Assembly (NCBI RefSeq): GCF_001411495.1
Contig: NZ_CP012982.1
Span: forward strand, 248,001 to 312,000
Source: Burkholderia cepacia ATCC 25416
GTDB taxonomy: Bacteria > Pseudomonadota > Gammaproteobacteria > Burkholderiales > Burkholderiaceae
Length of the DNA stretch: 64,000 bases
Direction: 5' to 3'
The notes under the pieces were generated by a model. It did not search any database. It worked only from the letters and a program-made list of their open reading frames with translations, and was not told the DNA's origin. This document shows positions 1 to 8,684 of the stretch, piece by piece. The translations under genes were made by a program, and so were the position numbers. Within the stretch, counting starts at the first letter, position 1; each line of letters opens with the position of its first letter.

Positions 1-1490
1 CCGACCACGCTGTCGAGCTGCTGCTCGAACACCTTGCGCAGCCGCGCGCGTTCGAGCTCGTCGTCGAGGCGCGAGTCGAACGGGTCGACGTTGACCGGCA
101 GCCGGCGCTCGCGCCACAGGTAGTACCAGACGTCTTCGTAGCCGGGCCGGATGAATTCGCCGGTCAGGTTCAGCCGCGCGGCCAGCGCATCGATGAAGCG
201 CTTCGCGTCGTCGGTCGTATACGCGGACGGCTCGCGCTCGTCGGCGAACAGCGACGGATCGTGCCACACGGGCTGGCCGTCGGCACGCCAGAAGATCGAC
301 AACGCCCAGCGCGGCAGCTGCTCGCCCGGATACCACTTGCCCTGGCCGAAATGCAGGAAGCCGCCGTCGCCGTACTCGGCGCGCAGCCGCTGCACGAGTT
401 CGGTCGCGTAACCGCGCTTGGTCGGGCCGAGCGCGTCGGTGTTCCACTCGGCACCGTCGCGATCGTCGATCGACACGAAGGTCGGCTCGCCGCCCTGCGT
501 GAGCCGCACGTCGCCGGCCGCGAGTGCGCCGTCGACCTGCGAGCCGAGCGTCAGCACGGCGTCCCATTGCGAATCCGTATACGGCTTCGTCACGCGCGGC
601 GATTCGTACACGCGCGTCACGGTCATCTCGTGCTCGAACGACACCTCGCACTCGTCGATCAGCCCCTCGACCGGCGCGGCGCTCGTCGGCTGCGGCGTGC
701 AGGCCAGCGGAATGTGGCCCTCGCCCGCGAGCAGGCCCGAAGTCGGGTCGAAGCCGATCCAGCCGGCGCCCGGCAGGTACACCTCGCACCATGCGTGGAG
801 GTCGGTGAAGTCGACCGACGTGCCGCTCGGGCCGTCGAGCGACTTCACGTCGGGCGTGAGCTGGATCAGGTAGCCCGACACGAAACGCGCGGCGATGCCG
901 AGATGGCGGCACAGCTGCACGAGCAGCCACGCACTGTCGCGGCACGAGCCGGACGCCAGCTCGAGCGTCTGCTCGGGCGTCTGCACGCCCGGCTCCATCC
1001 GCACGAGATAGCCGATGTCGCGCTGCAGTTGCTGGTTCAGCGCGACGAGGAAGTTCACGGTGCCGGCCGGCGTGCGATCGACGCCGTCGACGTACGCGCG
1101 GAACAGCGGCGCCGCGCTCGTCTGCGGGTCGCACACGAGATACGGCGCGAGCTCGGTCTTCAGCGCATCGTCATAGCTGAACGGGTATTGCTCCGCGCTC
1201 GCCTCCAGAAAGAAGTCGAACGGGTTGTACACCGACATCTCGGCGACGAGATCGATCGTGATCTCGAAGTGCTCGGTGCGCTCCGGAAACACGAGCCGCG
1301 CGAGATAGTTCGAGAACGGGTCCTGCTGCCAGTTGATGAAGTGCTGCGCGGGCTCGACCGTCATCGAATACGCGAGGATCGGCGTCCGGCAGTGCGGCGC
1401 GGGCCGCAGCCGCACGACCTGCGGGCCGAGGTTGACGAGCCGGTCGTAACGATAGCGGGTGGTGTGATGCAGCGCGACGTGGATGGACAT
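1..1490 (-). CDS. DUF2126-type transglutaminase-like protein, 3' end outside window
   Basis: Large protein with an N-terminal transglutaminase-like domain; only the first 496 or so residues are inside the window. Residues 1-80 form the beta-rich N-terminal region usual in this family. The papain-like triad is visible as Cys183 (in SGSCRD), His232 (in DLHAWCEVY) and Asp248 (in GFDPT). After about residue 330 the sequence matches the long DUF2126 extension (TQGGEPTFVSID motif), so the full protein is probably about 1,100 residues. The start is the ATG at 1490, which gives the standard MSIHVALHH beginning. It is the last visible gene of the ATP-grasp / alpha-E / transglutaminase operon, 96 bases after the preceding stop. 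In that family grouping it is expected to hydrolyse or transfer amide bonds made by the ATP-grasp enzyme; the substrate is unknown. Confidence 0.9.
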   Translation of the reverse strand, partial: MSIHVALHHTTRYRYDRLVNLGPQVVRLRPAPHCRTPILAYSMTVEPAQHFINWQQDPFSNYLARLVFPERTEHFEITIDLVAEMSVYNPFDFFLEASAEQYPFSYDDALKTELAPYLVCDPQTSAAPLFRAYVDGVDRTPAGTVNFLVALNQQLQRDIGYLVRMEPGVQTPEQTLELASGSCRDSAWLLVQLCRHLGIAARFVSGYLIQLTPDVKSLDGPSGTSVDFTDLHAWCEVYLPGAGWIGFDPTSGLLAGEGHIPLACTPQPTSAAPVEGLIDECEVSFEHEMTVTRVYESPRVTKPYTDSQWDAVLTLGSQVDGALAAGDVRLTQGGEPTFVSIDDRDGAEWNTDALGPTKRGYATELVQRLRAEYGDGGFLHFGQGKWYPGEQLPRWALSIFWRADGQPVWHDPSLFADEREPSAYTTDDAKRFIDALAARLNLTGEFIRPGYEDVWYYLWRERRLPVNVDPFDSRLDDELERARLRKVFEQQLDSVV

Positions 1491-1586
1491 GGGAGCTCGG
1501 TTCGGGTTGGGCCGGCCGCGCGCCGCGTCGCGTGTGGCGCGACGCGGCGGCCCGGCCTGGCGGATTCGGCGAAAACGCGCGTCGGG

Positions 1587-2564
1587 TCAGACGAGCTCGG
1601 GTGTCTGCACGACGCTGATCTCGACGCCGACGGTCGTCGCGCCGAGCCCCGTCACCGGCTGCGCGTCGCGATAGTCGAGGCCGACCGCGATGCGCACGTA
1701 GCGCTCGTCCGGGCAGCGATTCATGAACGGATCGAACCCGACCCAGCCGAGCCCTTCGACATAGGCCTCGGCCCACGCATGGCCGGCCGGCTGCTGCATC
1801 AGCCCGGCCGCTTGCGGCTGCGCACCGAGCGCCGGCTGCGGCAGCCCCTGCGATTGCGCGGCGTGCGACGCGCCGAGCACCTGCTGCATGCCCTCGCCGC
1901 TCTGCAGCGCGAGCGCTTCTTCCTGCTCGTCGTCACCCACGTTCTGCTTCGCGTCGGCGATGCGTTGCATCGCGCTGTCCGCCAGCACGTAGCCCGAGAT
2001 ATAGCGGGCGGGAATCTTCAGCACGCGCGCGGCCGCGATGAACGCATGCGCATGGTCGCGGCTCGTGCCCTCGCCGCTTTGCAGCGCGGTTTCCGCGTCG
2101 ACGGGCGCGTCGGCGGCCAGGTTCGGCGCATACGCGATGCGGTCGTGCACTTCCGTCATCAGCCAGTGCAATGCGTCGAGGCCGCGCGGGTCGATGGGCA
2201 GCGCTTCCGTGAGCTCGCGCACGGTGTCGCCGGCCTTCGTGAGCGCGGTCTCGCGTTCGAAGATCCACGGCGGCGCATAGCCTTCAGGATTACCGAGAAT
2301 GCCGGCGCGGTCCTGCGTCTCGACGACGCCGGCCGCGACGACGACGATCTCGGCCTTCGCGCCGCGCTCGTGCCGCACGAGGTCGATGCGGTTGCCGAGC
2401 CCGTCGGCGTACGACAGCGACGGCTCGACGCCGTCGATCGTGACCTGCCACGCGCGCACCGTCTGCCCGGGGCCTGATTGCGGGCGCAGCCGCAGCCGTT
2501 GCAGCGCATGGGTGGCTTGATCGTCGAACTGATAACGCGAGATGTGTCGAATGGCGAGTCGCAT
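1587..2564 (-). CDS. Transglutaminase-like protein with Ser at the catalytic Cys position
   Basis: A 325-residue cytoplasmic transglutaminase-fold protein. The N-terminal strand-rich domain (residues 1-110, MRLAIRHISRY start) and the core are clear. The helix that normally begins G-x-C-x-D reads GEGTSRDHAHAF, placing Ser168 where the nucleophilic Cys belongs; His262 (GHAWAEAY) and Asp278 (GFDPF) are kept. Between residues 200 and 260 there is a Gln/Ala-rich insertion that repeats the pentapeptide QSGEG found just before Ser168. The ATG at 2564 starts 9 bases from the stop of the alpha-E gene, so the two are co-transcribed. It could be a Ser hydrolase, a weak enzyme, or a non-catalytic partner of the intact DUF2126 protein. 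Confidence 0.88.
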   Translation of the reverse strand: MRLAIRHISRYQFDDQATHALQRLRLRPQSGPGQTVRAWQVTIDGVEPSLSYADGLGNRIDLVRHERGAKAEIVVVAAGVVETQDRAGILGNPEGYAPPWIFERETALTKAGDTVRELTEALPIDPRGLDALHWLMTEVHDRIAYAPNLAADAPVDAETALQSGEGTSRDHAHAFIAAARVLKIPARYISGYVLADSAMQRIADAKQNVGDDEQEEALALQSGEGMQQVLGASHAAQSQGLPQPALGAQPQAAGLMQQPAGHAWAEAYVEGLGWVGFDPFMNRCPDERYVRIAVGLDYRDAQPVTGLGATTVGVEISVVQTPELV

Positions 2565-2572
2565 GGCAAGTC

Positions 2573-3514
2573 TCAGTCGAAGTTGTAAGCCTGGGCGATT
2601 TCGATCCCGAGGCTGTTGTTGCGGCCGATGAAGTCGGTCAGGAATTCGTGCAGGCCGCTCTTGAAGATCCGCTCGACCGACGTATCGGACAGCATCTGCA
2701 GGATCTTCGTGGCCGTGTCGTGACACGGGTGTGTCACGCCGTAATCCTTTGCGAGCAGGTTCAGGCTCGACACGACGCGCCCGTAGCAATAGCGCAGCGA
2801 GCGCGGCATGCGGCCGTTCAGGATCAGGTAGTCGGCGATGTTCATCGGCTTGTACTGCACGTCGTACACCCAGCGGTACGAACGGTGCGCGGCGACGCAG
2901 CGCAGGATCGTCTCCCACTGGTAGTTGTCGAGGATCGTGCCGACGTGCGACACCGACGGCAGCAGCAGGTGGTATTTCACGTCGATGATCCGCGCGGTGT
3001 TGTCGGCGCGCTCGACGAACGCGCCGATCTGCGCGAAATCGAAGATCTCGTTGCGCAGCATCGTGCTGTAGAAGCTGCCGAGGATCAGCGCGGTTTCGCG
3101 CTTCACCTGGTCGAGCACGGCCGGCAGCTCGCTTTCCGGCACCGGCTGCGCGAGCGCGCGGCGCAGCGCGAGCCAAGCGCCGTTCACGCTCTCCCACGCC
3201 TCGCGCGTGAGCGCCGTGCGCACCATCCGCGCATTCGAGCGCGCGGCCTCGATGCACGACAGCACGCTCGACGGGTTGTCGCGGTCGCGCAGCAGGTAGT
3301 CGGTCACGGTATCGGCCGCATACGCGTCGTATTTCTGCCGGTAGCCTTCATCCGTGCCCGAGCTGACGAGCACCGACGACCATTCGGCCGGCGCGTCGGA
3401 CGTGCGCGTGAGCGCCATCCGCAGCCCGGCATCGACGATGCGCGCGATATTCTCCGCGCGCTCGATATAGCGGTACATCCAGTAGAGACCGCTTGCAGTA
3501 CGTCCCAGAAGCAT
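2573..3514 (-). CDS. Alpha-E domain protein
   Basis: A 313-residue all-helical protein starting MLLGRTASGLYWMYRYIERAEN, the hallmark of the alpha-E family. No catalytic motif is evident. The family is known from its near-constant pairing with circularly permuted ATP-grasp enzymes and transglutaminases (amidoligase survey work of Iyer, Aravind and colleagues), where it is thought to support peptide-bond formation or hold the substrate. Here it lies between the ATP-grasp gene (64 bases upstream) and a transglutaminase gene (8 bases downstream), the standard order. Confidence 0.9.
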   Translation of the reverse strand: MLLGRTASGLYWMYRYIERAENIARIVDAGLRMALTRTSDAPAEWSSVLVSSGTDEGYRQKYDAYAADTVTDYLLRDRDNPSSVLSCIEAARSNARMVRTALTREAWESVNGAWLALRRALAQPVPESELPAVLDQVKRETALILGSFYSTMLRNEIFDFAQIGAFVERADNTARIIDVKYHLLLPSVSHVGTILDNYQWETILRCVAAHRSYRWVYDVQYKPMNIADYLILNGRMPRSLRYCYGRVVSSLNLLAKDYGVTHPCHDTATKILQMLSDTSVERIFKSGLHEFLTDFIGRNNSLGIEIAQAYNFD

Positions 3515-3542
3515 CTCGTGTCCACTCCGTCTTCGTTCGGTT

Positions 3543-3564
3543 CGCGCGCCGGCTCCGGCGCGCG
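3543..3564. repeat. Intercistronic GC hairpin
   Basis: Ten-base perfect arms (3543-3552 and 3555-3564, G/C only) around a two-base centre, in the 64-base gap between the ATP-grasp stop and the alpha-E start. There is no T-run, so it does not look like an intrinsic terminator; it could stabilise the processed mRNA or reduce read-through. Confidence 0.5.
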
Positions 3565-3578
3565 CGGTAGCATCCGGC

Positions 3579-4994
3579 TCAGTCGGCCAGCACCCAGGTG
3601 TCCTTGGTGCCGCCGCCCTGGCTCGAGTTGACGACGAGCGATCCCTCCTTCAGCGCGACCCGCGTGAGCCCGCCCGGGGTGATGCGGATCCGGTCCGACA
3701 CCAGCACGAACGGCCGCAGGTCGACGTGGCGCGGCGCAAGGCCGGCGTCGGTCAGGATCGGCGTCGTGGACAGCGCGAGCGTCGGTTGCGCGATGTAGTT
3801 CGCGGGGCGCGCGCGCAGCTTCGCGGCGAACGCCTCGATCTCCGCTTTCGACGCGGCCGGCCCGACCAGCATCCCGTAGCCGCCCGAACCGTGCACTTCC
3901 TTCACGACCAGTTCGTCGAGATGCTCGAGCACGTACTTCAGGCTGTCGGCCTCGCCGCAGCGCCAGGTCGGCACGTTCTCCAGCAGCGCCTTGCGGCCCG
4001 TGTAGAACTCGACGATCTCCGGCATGTACGAGTAGATCGCCTTGTCGTCGGCGATGCCCGTGCCGGGCGCGTTCGCGATCGTGATGTTGCCCGCGCGGTA
4101 GACGTCCATGATCCCCGCGACGCCGAGCACCGAATCGGGGCGGAACGTGAGCGGATCGAGGAACGCGTCGTCGACGCGGCGGTACAGCACGTCGATCGGC
4201 TGGAAACCTTCGGTCGTGCGCATCGCGACGCGGCCGTCGATCACCTGCAGGTCGCTGCCTTCGACGAGATGCACGCCCATCTGGTCGGCGAGGAACGAAT
4301 GTTCGTAGTAAGCGGAGTTGTGGATGCCCGGCGTGAGCACCGCGACGGTCGGGTTGTCGGCGTTGCCGCCCGGCGGGCATACGGCCGCGAGCGACTGGCG
4401 CAGCATCTGCGGATAGGTTTCGACCGGGCGCACCTTGACCTGCTGGAACAGCTCCGGGAAGAGCTGCATCATCGTCTCGCGGTTTTCCAGCATGTACGAC
4501 ACGCCGGACGGCGTGCGCGCGTTGTCTTCCAGCACGTAGAACTCGTTCTCGCCGGTGCGCACGATGTCGACGCCGATGATGTGCGTGTAAACGTTGCCGG
4601 GCGGCCGGAAGTCGATCATCTCCGGGATGAACGCTTCGTTGTGCGCGATCAGGTGCTTCGGCACGATGCCGGCGCGCACGATTTCCTGACGATGGTAGAT
4701 GTCGTCGAGGAACGCGTTGAGCGCCATCACGCGCTGCTCGATGCCGAGCGACAGCCGGCTCCATTCCGTGCCCGAGATGATGCGCGGGACGATGTCGAAC
4801 GGAATCAGCCGCTCGGCGGCCTCCGCGTCGCCGTAGACGGCGAACGTGATGCCCGTCTTGCGGAACACGCCTTCCGCGTCGTGGGCTTTCTGGGCGAGGC
4901 TCGCGGGATTCTGCGTGTCGAGCCACTGCTTCAGGCGCGCGTAAGGCGCCCTTACCATGTCGCCGGATTGCAGCATTTCATCGAATGGCTTCAT
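3579..4994 (-). CDS. Circularly permuted ATP-grasp type 2 protein
   Basis: A 471-residue protein starting MKPFDEMLQSGDMVR. It carries the motifs of the circularly permuted ATP-grasp family (formerly DUF404/DUF407): YTHIIGVDIVR, YVLEDNARTPSGVSYMLENR and VVKEVHGSGGYGMLVGP, the last providing the ATP-binding lysine and glycine-rich loop. The C-terminus GGGTKDTWVL is also typical. ATP-grasp ligases activate a carboxylate as acyl-phosphate and join it to an amine. A GGAGA ribosome site 9 bases before 4994 favours this start over an in-frame ATG 15 bases further up. First gene of the operon with alpha-E and two transglutaminase-like genes. Confidence 0.92.
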   Translation of the reverse strand: MKPFDEMLQSGDMVRAPYARLKQWLDTQNPASLAQKAHDAEGVFRKTGITFAVYGDAEAAERLIPFDIVPRIISGTEWSRLSLGIEQRVMALNAFLDDIYHRQEIVRAGIVPKHLIAHNEAFIPEMIDFRPPGNVYTHIIGVDIVRTGENEFYVLEDNARTPSGVSYMLENRETMMQLFPELFQQVKVRPVETYPQMLRQSLAAVCPPGGNADNPTVAVLTPGIHNSAYYEHSFLADQMGVHLVEGSDLQVIDGRVAMRTTEGFQPIDVLYRRVDDAFLDPLTFRPDSVLGVAGIMDVYRAGNITIANAPGTGIADDKAIYSYMPEIVEFYTGRKALLENVPTWRCGEADSLKYVLEHLDELVVKEVHGSGGYGMLVGPAASKAEIEAFAAKLRARPANYIAQPTLALSTTPILTDAGLAPRHVDLRPFVLVSDRIRITPGGLTRVALKEGSLVVNSSQGGGTKDTWVLAD

Positions 4995-5580
4995 CGATCT
5001 TTTCTCCATCGATCGTTTTCCCCGGCATTGCGCATGCCGGACCGGCGTAACGACTGCGTTGCAAGGAACGTGCCTTGCGGGCTCCCTCGATAATCCCCCC
5101 TTTTTGCGCCGCGCCAGGCACGCCCGGGCGATATTGCGCACCACAGTGGTGCAGCCCCCGACGCGACGTGCGACGACGGTGCGTCGCAGGCGCGCACGGC
5201 CGATGCTGCGCCGCGTCTTCCGAACATAGTTCCCCCGCGTGTCACGAATGTGCAATCTGCACTGCACAAAAAAACGGCGCGACCGGGCACCGGGCCGCCA
5301 CAATGGAGGCGGGCCGGCACGCACACGGCGCAACCGGCCCTGGGGGAAGTACCGTCTGCGGCGCGCCGGCAGTTCGATGCTGTGAACTGTCCGGTTAGCC
5401 GGATCCGGCACCTCAACGCTATGCAGCCGTAATCCCGCCGACAACGCCCATGCATATTTCGACTGACACCGATCGAAAAAAAACATCGGGCCGACCCATG
5501 CGAGGCGCGGTACGCTAGAAAATTAGTGCAGCACGGGGTGCCGCCCTTCAGGCGCCCGACTATAAAAAGCGAAGATCGAA
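4995..5580. promoter_or_regulatory. Divergent intergenic region, ATP-grasp operon / LysR gene
   Basis: A 586-base non-coding gap between divergent genes; it must hold promoters for both directions. The only clear dyad is a TGTGCA / TGCACA pair (5249-5254 and 5263-5268, 8-base spacer) followed by an A-run. The final 60 bases before the LysR start are A/T-richer than the rest. I could assign neither a terminator nor a known operator. Confidence 0.45.
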
Positions 5581-6579
5581 ATGGAAGCAAAGTGGCTGGA
5601 AGATTTCCTGAGCCTTGCGGATACCAAGAGTTTTTCCCGGGCCGCACGTCACCGGCACCTCACGCAGTCGGCATTCAGCAGACGAATTGCCGCACTCGAA
5701 ACCTGGATGGACGCGAAGCTGGTCGACCGGAGCATCAACCCGATCACGCTGACGCCGGCCGGCCAGATGTTCCGCGGGCTCGCCGCGGACATCCTGCGCA
5801 GCATGTATGCGGCGCGCAATCTCGTGAACGGCTACGACCAGTTCGCGGCCAGCGATCAGGTCGTGCGTTTCGCGGTCGCCCATACGCTCGTCTTCACGCT
5901 GTTTCCCGAATGGCTCAAGCAGCTCAACGGCGAAGTCGGCCACGTGACCGCACGCGTGAACGCGGTGAACGTGCCGGAAGGCGTGCAGCAGCTCGTCGAA
6001 GGTGAATGCGACCTGCTGCTCGGCTATCACCATCCGCAGTTGCCGATCGTGCTCGACCCGAACCACTTCCCGTTCGTCAGCCTCGGCGTCGAACGGATCC
6101 TGCCCGTATCGACGCCCGATGCGCGCGGCAAGCCCGTGTTCCAGCTGCCGGGCACACCCGACGCACCGCTGCCGCTGCTCGCGTATTCGTCGGGCGCGTT
6201 CCTCGGCAACATCGTCGAGATGCTGCTGCTGAACGCAACCGAGCCGTACGTGGTGCACCGGTGCTTCGAGACGCACATGTCCGAGGCGTTGAAGGGCATG
6301 GTCGTGGCCGGGCACGGGATCGGCTGGCTGCCGGAAAGCTGCGTTGCGAAGGAACTCGCGGAAGGCACGCTCGTATGCGCGGGTTCCGGCGACTGGATCA
6401 CCGAACTCGAAATCCGCCTGTATCGGTCGGCCCGCAAGCGCGGGCTCGCGGCCGAGCAACTGTGGACGTACATCATGAACCGGCCGCGCGCGGCGGTCGA
6501 AGGTGCCGTCGGCGCAGACGAACAGGCATCCGCGCCGGCGACGCGCATCGCACGGCGCAGCGCGGGCGCCGGCCGCTGA
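5581..6579 (+). CDS. LysR-family regulator, HypT-like
   Basis: A 332-residue LysR-type transcription factor. The helix-turn-helix spans about residues 5-65, with KWLEDFLSLADTKSFSRAA and QSAFSRRIAALE; this resembles E. coli HypT/YjiE (the hypochlorite-responsive group) more than the classical LysR pattern. Residues 90-300 are the substrate-binding-like effector domain, with a short, low-complexity C-terminal tail. It is divergent from the ATP-grasp operon, which makes that operon a candidate target, and 730 bases from the PNAG locus. The effector is unknown. Confidence 0.88.
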   Translation: MEAKWLEDFLSLADTKSFSRAARHRHLTQSAFSRRIAALETWMDAKLVDRSINPITLTPAGQMFRGLAADILRSMYAARNLVNGYDQFAASDQVVRFAVAHTLVFTLFPEWLKQLNGEVGHVTARVNAVNVPEGVQQLVEGECDLLLGYHHPQLPIVLDPNHFPFVSLGVERILPVSTPDARGKPVFQLPGTPDAPLPLLAYSSGAFLGNIVEMLLLNATEPYVVHRCFETHMSEALKGMVVAGHGIGWLPESCVAKELAEGTLVCAGSGDWITELEIRLYRSARKRGLAAEQLWTYIMNRPRAAVEGAVGADEQASAPATRIARRSAGAGR

Positions 6580-7307
6580 TCTTCGCGATTGTGTTTGCGT
6601 TCGCGTTCGCGTCGTGTCCGGCGACGAAGCGAACGCAACCGCGAATTTCAGCCATGCGGTGTGCGCATGCATCCGCGTCGCTTCCCGGCGAACGCGACCC
6701 GCTTTTCCGACAGCAAACTGCGATCCCGCCGTCGCCTGAAAAATAACGCGCCAGACCGGTAATCGTTATCAGTGGAATCGCAAACGTTTGCAATTCACGG
6801 CTTGATTTTTTTACATCCGACACGATACCCGGATATATTCCGTCTTATTATCAGGACAGAAATAACCTGTTACAGAACAAATTAAAAGTTTCGATTCACC
6901 CGTAACAATCTAAAATACCAGCAACGTCACACCGCCCTTTTATTTCGCTCGACCTGTACCCGAATCGACCTCGATTCGCCGCAAACACAGTCGCAAATAT
7001 TCCTTTTATCAGTCGTTATTTTTCGGCACGAATGCCGATACGACAGACGTGATTCAATGCGTGCGGGATCGTTGCTACCGAATAGCAATATTCATATTCG
7101 GCAATATCGACTTTCTTCAGTATTAAGAGAGTCATGCAAATCCGCCCTTATCCTATGTAAATAGGATATTTCACTGCCGTCCCATTCGGGCCACACGCGA
7201 TTGTTGGTTCGTAATCCATCGTGTATCAATAGCGTGTCGCAAAAAAGAACGCTGGCAAATTTGACTCGGAATAAATACTCGTCATTGATTCCGGAACGGA
7301 GGTTGCA
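6580..7307. promoter_or_regulatory. Long A/T-rich leader/promoter region upstream of the PNAG locus
   Basis: A 728-base gap that turns strongly A/T-rich from about 6740, in contrast to its surroundings. It contains a perfect 12-base palindrome at 6780-6791 (GCAAAC/GTTTGC, a LacI/PurR-like operator shape) and an inverted repeat at 7149-7156/7161-7168 (TATCCTAT, 4-base loop, ATAGGATA). A -35-like TTGACT lies at 7261-7266. No protein-coding frame of convincing composition was found. The length suggests complex control, as is known for pga leaders elsewhere. Confidence 0.5.
6780..6791. promoter_or_regulatory. LacI/PurR-like palindromic operator candidate
   Basis: Perfect 12-base palindrome GCAAACGTTTGC with a central CG, the shape bound by LacI-family repressors. 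It lies about 200 bases after the LysR stop and 516 bases before the first gene of the PNAG locus. No LacI-family regulator is encoded in the window, so the binding protein is unknown. Confidence 0.4.
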
Positions 7308-7718
7308 ATGCCTTCCTCGATTCGACAGCACGCTCGCCCCTTCCTGAGCGCCGCCCTCTCCGCGCTCTGCATGAATGCAACGGCCCAGACGCCTGCGTCG
7401 GGTCCGGGCGACGGACGCTACGTGATCTCGTATATCTGCGGCGACGCGCGGATCGACGGCACGGCGCCGCTGCCTCCCGACGGCCGGCCGTACAACCTGG
7501 GCGTGTCGTTTGCTTCGGCCAGCACCGGGCAGCCGCTTGCCAATGTCCAGGTGCGCCTGCGGCGCCATGGGCGCGTGCTCGTCGAATTCAACGCGTCCGG
7601 GTCGCGCTGCCTGTTCAGCGTGCCCGACGCAAGTTACCGGGTGGAAGGGACGTACCAGGGCGCCACCCAGTTCGCGATCGTGGAAACGGGGGCACTCTCC
7701 ACGCAGTTGCGATGGTAA
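7308..7718 (+). CDS. Small secreted beta-sandwich protein, PNAG locus
   Basis: A 136-residue exported protein. A signal peptide ends at about residue 27 (cleavage after NATAQ). The mature part has a carboxypeptidase-regulatory/transthyretin-like pattern, with STGQPLANVQVRLRR followed by a short strand and SYRVEGTY. Two Cys (in YICGDA and SRCLF) could form a disulphide. A GGAGG site 5 bases before the ATG supports the start. It is the first gene of the plus-strand PNAG cluster, 63 bases before the next gene. A role in periplasmic polymer handling is only suggested by position. Confidence 0.7.
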   Translation: MPSSIRQHARPFLSAALSALCMNATAQTPASGPGDGRYVISYICGDARIDGTAPLPPDGRPYNLGVSFASASTGQPLANVQVRLRRHGRVLVEFNASGSRCLFSVPDASYRVEGTYQGATQFAIVETGALSTQLRW

Positions 7719-7781
7719 GTCCCGCCTGACCCCGCCCCGATCACGCCATTCACCGCCGCGCATCGAATCAAGGAGCATTGC

Positions 7782-8579
7782 ATGCCTCCTGCCGAACGAC
7801 CGGACCGCTCGCCCGCCCCCCAGCCGAAACCCTCCTGGGGCCCGGGAAAGAACGCAGCACTCAGCTTCGTCGCGTTTGCCACGATCTTCGGCATCTTCGC
7901 GTATGCCGAGCGAGACACGACAGTCGGCCACCCGAGCATGGCGCACGACATCTCCAGCGCAATCGGAACCGCGGTCGGGAAGTATCGCAACGCGATCGTG
8001 ACCCTGGCCTCCCGCGCGAGCGCATCGTCCGGCACATCCGTCGCGCCCGTGCCGGCGTCGACACGCGCGCAGGCCACACCGCCCGCGCCGCCATGGCAGG
8101 CAGCGTCGGCGTCGGCTGCACCCGAGGTATCGACCGTGCCGCCCGTCACGCTCGCGGTCGCACCGGAAACCGCGCCGCACCCCGCTTCCCGCGCCGTCGC
8201 GACGCACCGGCGGCCGCCGCATGCGCCACCCGTGACACTCGCGGCCGGTACGCAGCCGGCAACCGCCTCCGGTCGCGCCGCCACGCGGCACGGCGCCACG
8301 CATCGGCCGCCGCATGCGGACACGCTGGCAGGCACGGACAAGCGGATGAACTTCGCGCCCAAACCCCGGGCGTACGGCACCGACCCCACGCGCATGCAGA
8401 CGGCGAGCGTCACGCACGCAGAACTGGAAAGCGCGCGTGCGCTGGCGAAGGCGCGCTCGTGCGCGGTGATCGACGAATGGAACTGTGTCGAGCAAAACGC
8501 GAGCCGGGCGCTCGCGATCGACCCGACGAACAGCGAATCGCGTGCCTTGCTCGGCCAGGCGATCCGTAACCGGCTGTGA
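7782..8579 (+). CDS. Membrane-anchored Ala/Pro-rich protein with TPR-like C-terminus, PNAG locus
   Basis: A 265-residue protein of no recognised family. A Pro-rich N-terminus (1-22) precedes one membrane segment (about 26-44), then a long Ala/Pro/Thr-rich linker (70-190), and a C-terminal helical stretch (about 205-265) with a TPR-like ending, NASRALAIDPTNSESRALLGQA. This suggests an inner-membrane-anchored periplasmic linker protein. AAGGAG lies 6 bases before the ATG. It sits between the small secreted protein and pgaA and is likely co-transcribed with them. Its TPR-like tail could touch the TPR part of PgaA, but that is a guess. Confidence 0.65.
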   Translation: MPPAERPDRSPAPQPKPSWGPGKNAALSFVAFATIFGIFAYAERDTTVGHPSMAHDISSAIGTAVGKYRNAIVTLASRASASSGTSVAPVPASTRAQATPPAPPWQAASASAAPEVSTVPPVTLAVAPETAPHPASRAVATHRRPPHAPPVTLAAGTQPATASGRAATRHGATHRPPHADTLAGTDKRMNFAPKPRAYGTDPTRMQTASVTHAELESARALAKARSCAVIDEWNCVEQNASRALAIDPTNSESRALLGQAIRNRL

Positions 8580-8684
8580 GCCGGCGCCGCATTGCCGGGC
8601 TCTCGCAGCCCGGCCGCGCGACACGCGACGACGTGCCTCGTCACGCGTGTCACCGATGTGATCGTTTCGAAAGGAGGACACCTC

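Noticed and set aside
5249..5268. TGTGCA/TGCACA dyad as a terminator
   Set aside because: Only an A-run follows on the plus strand and arms are six bases; it was kept only as a possible operator.
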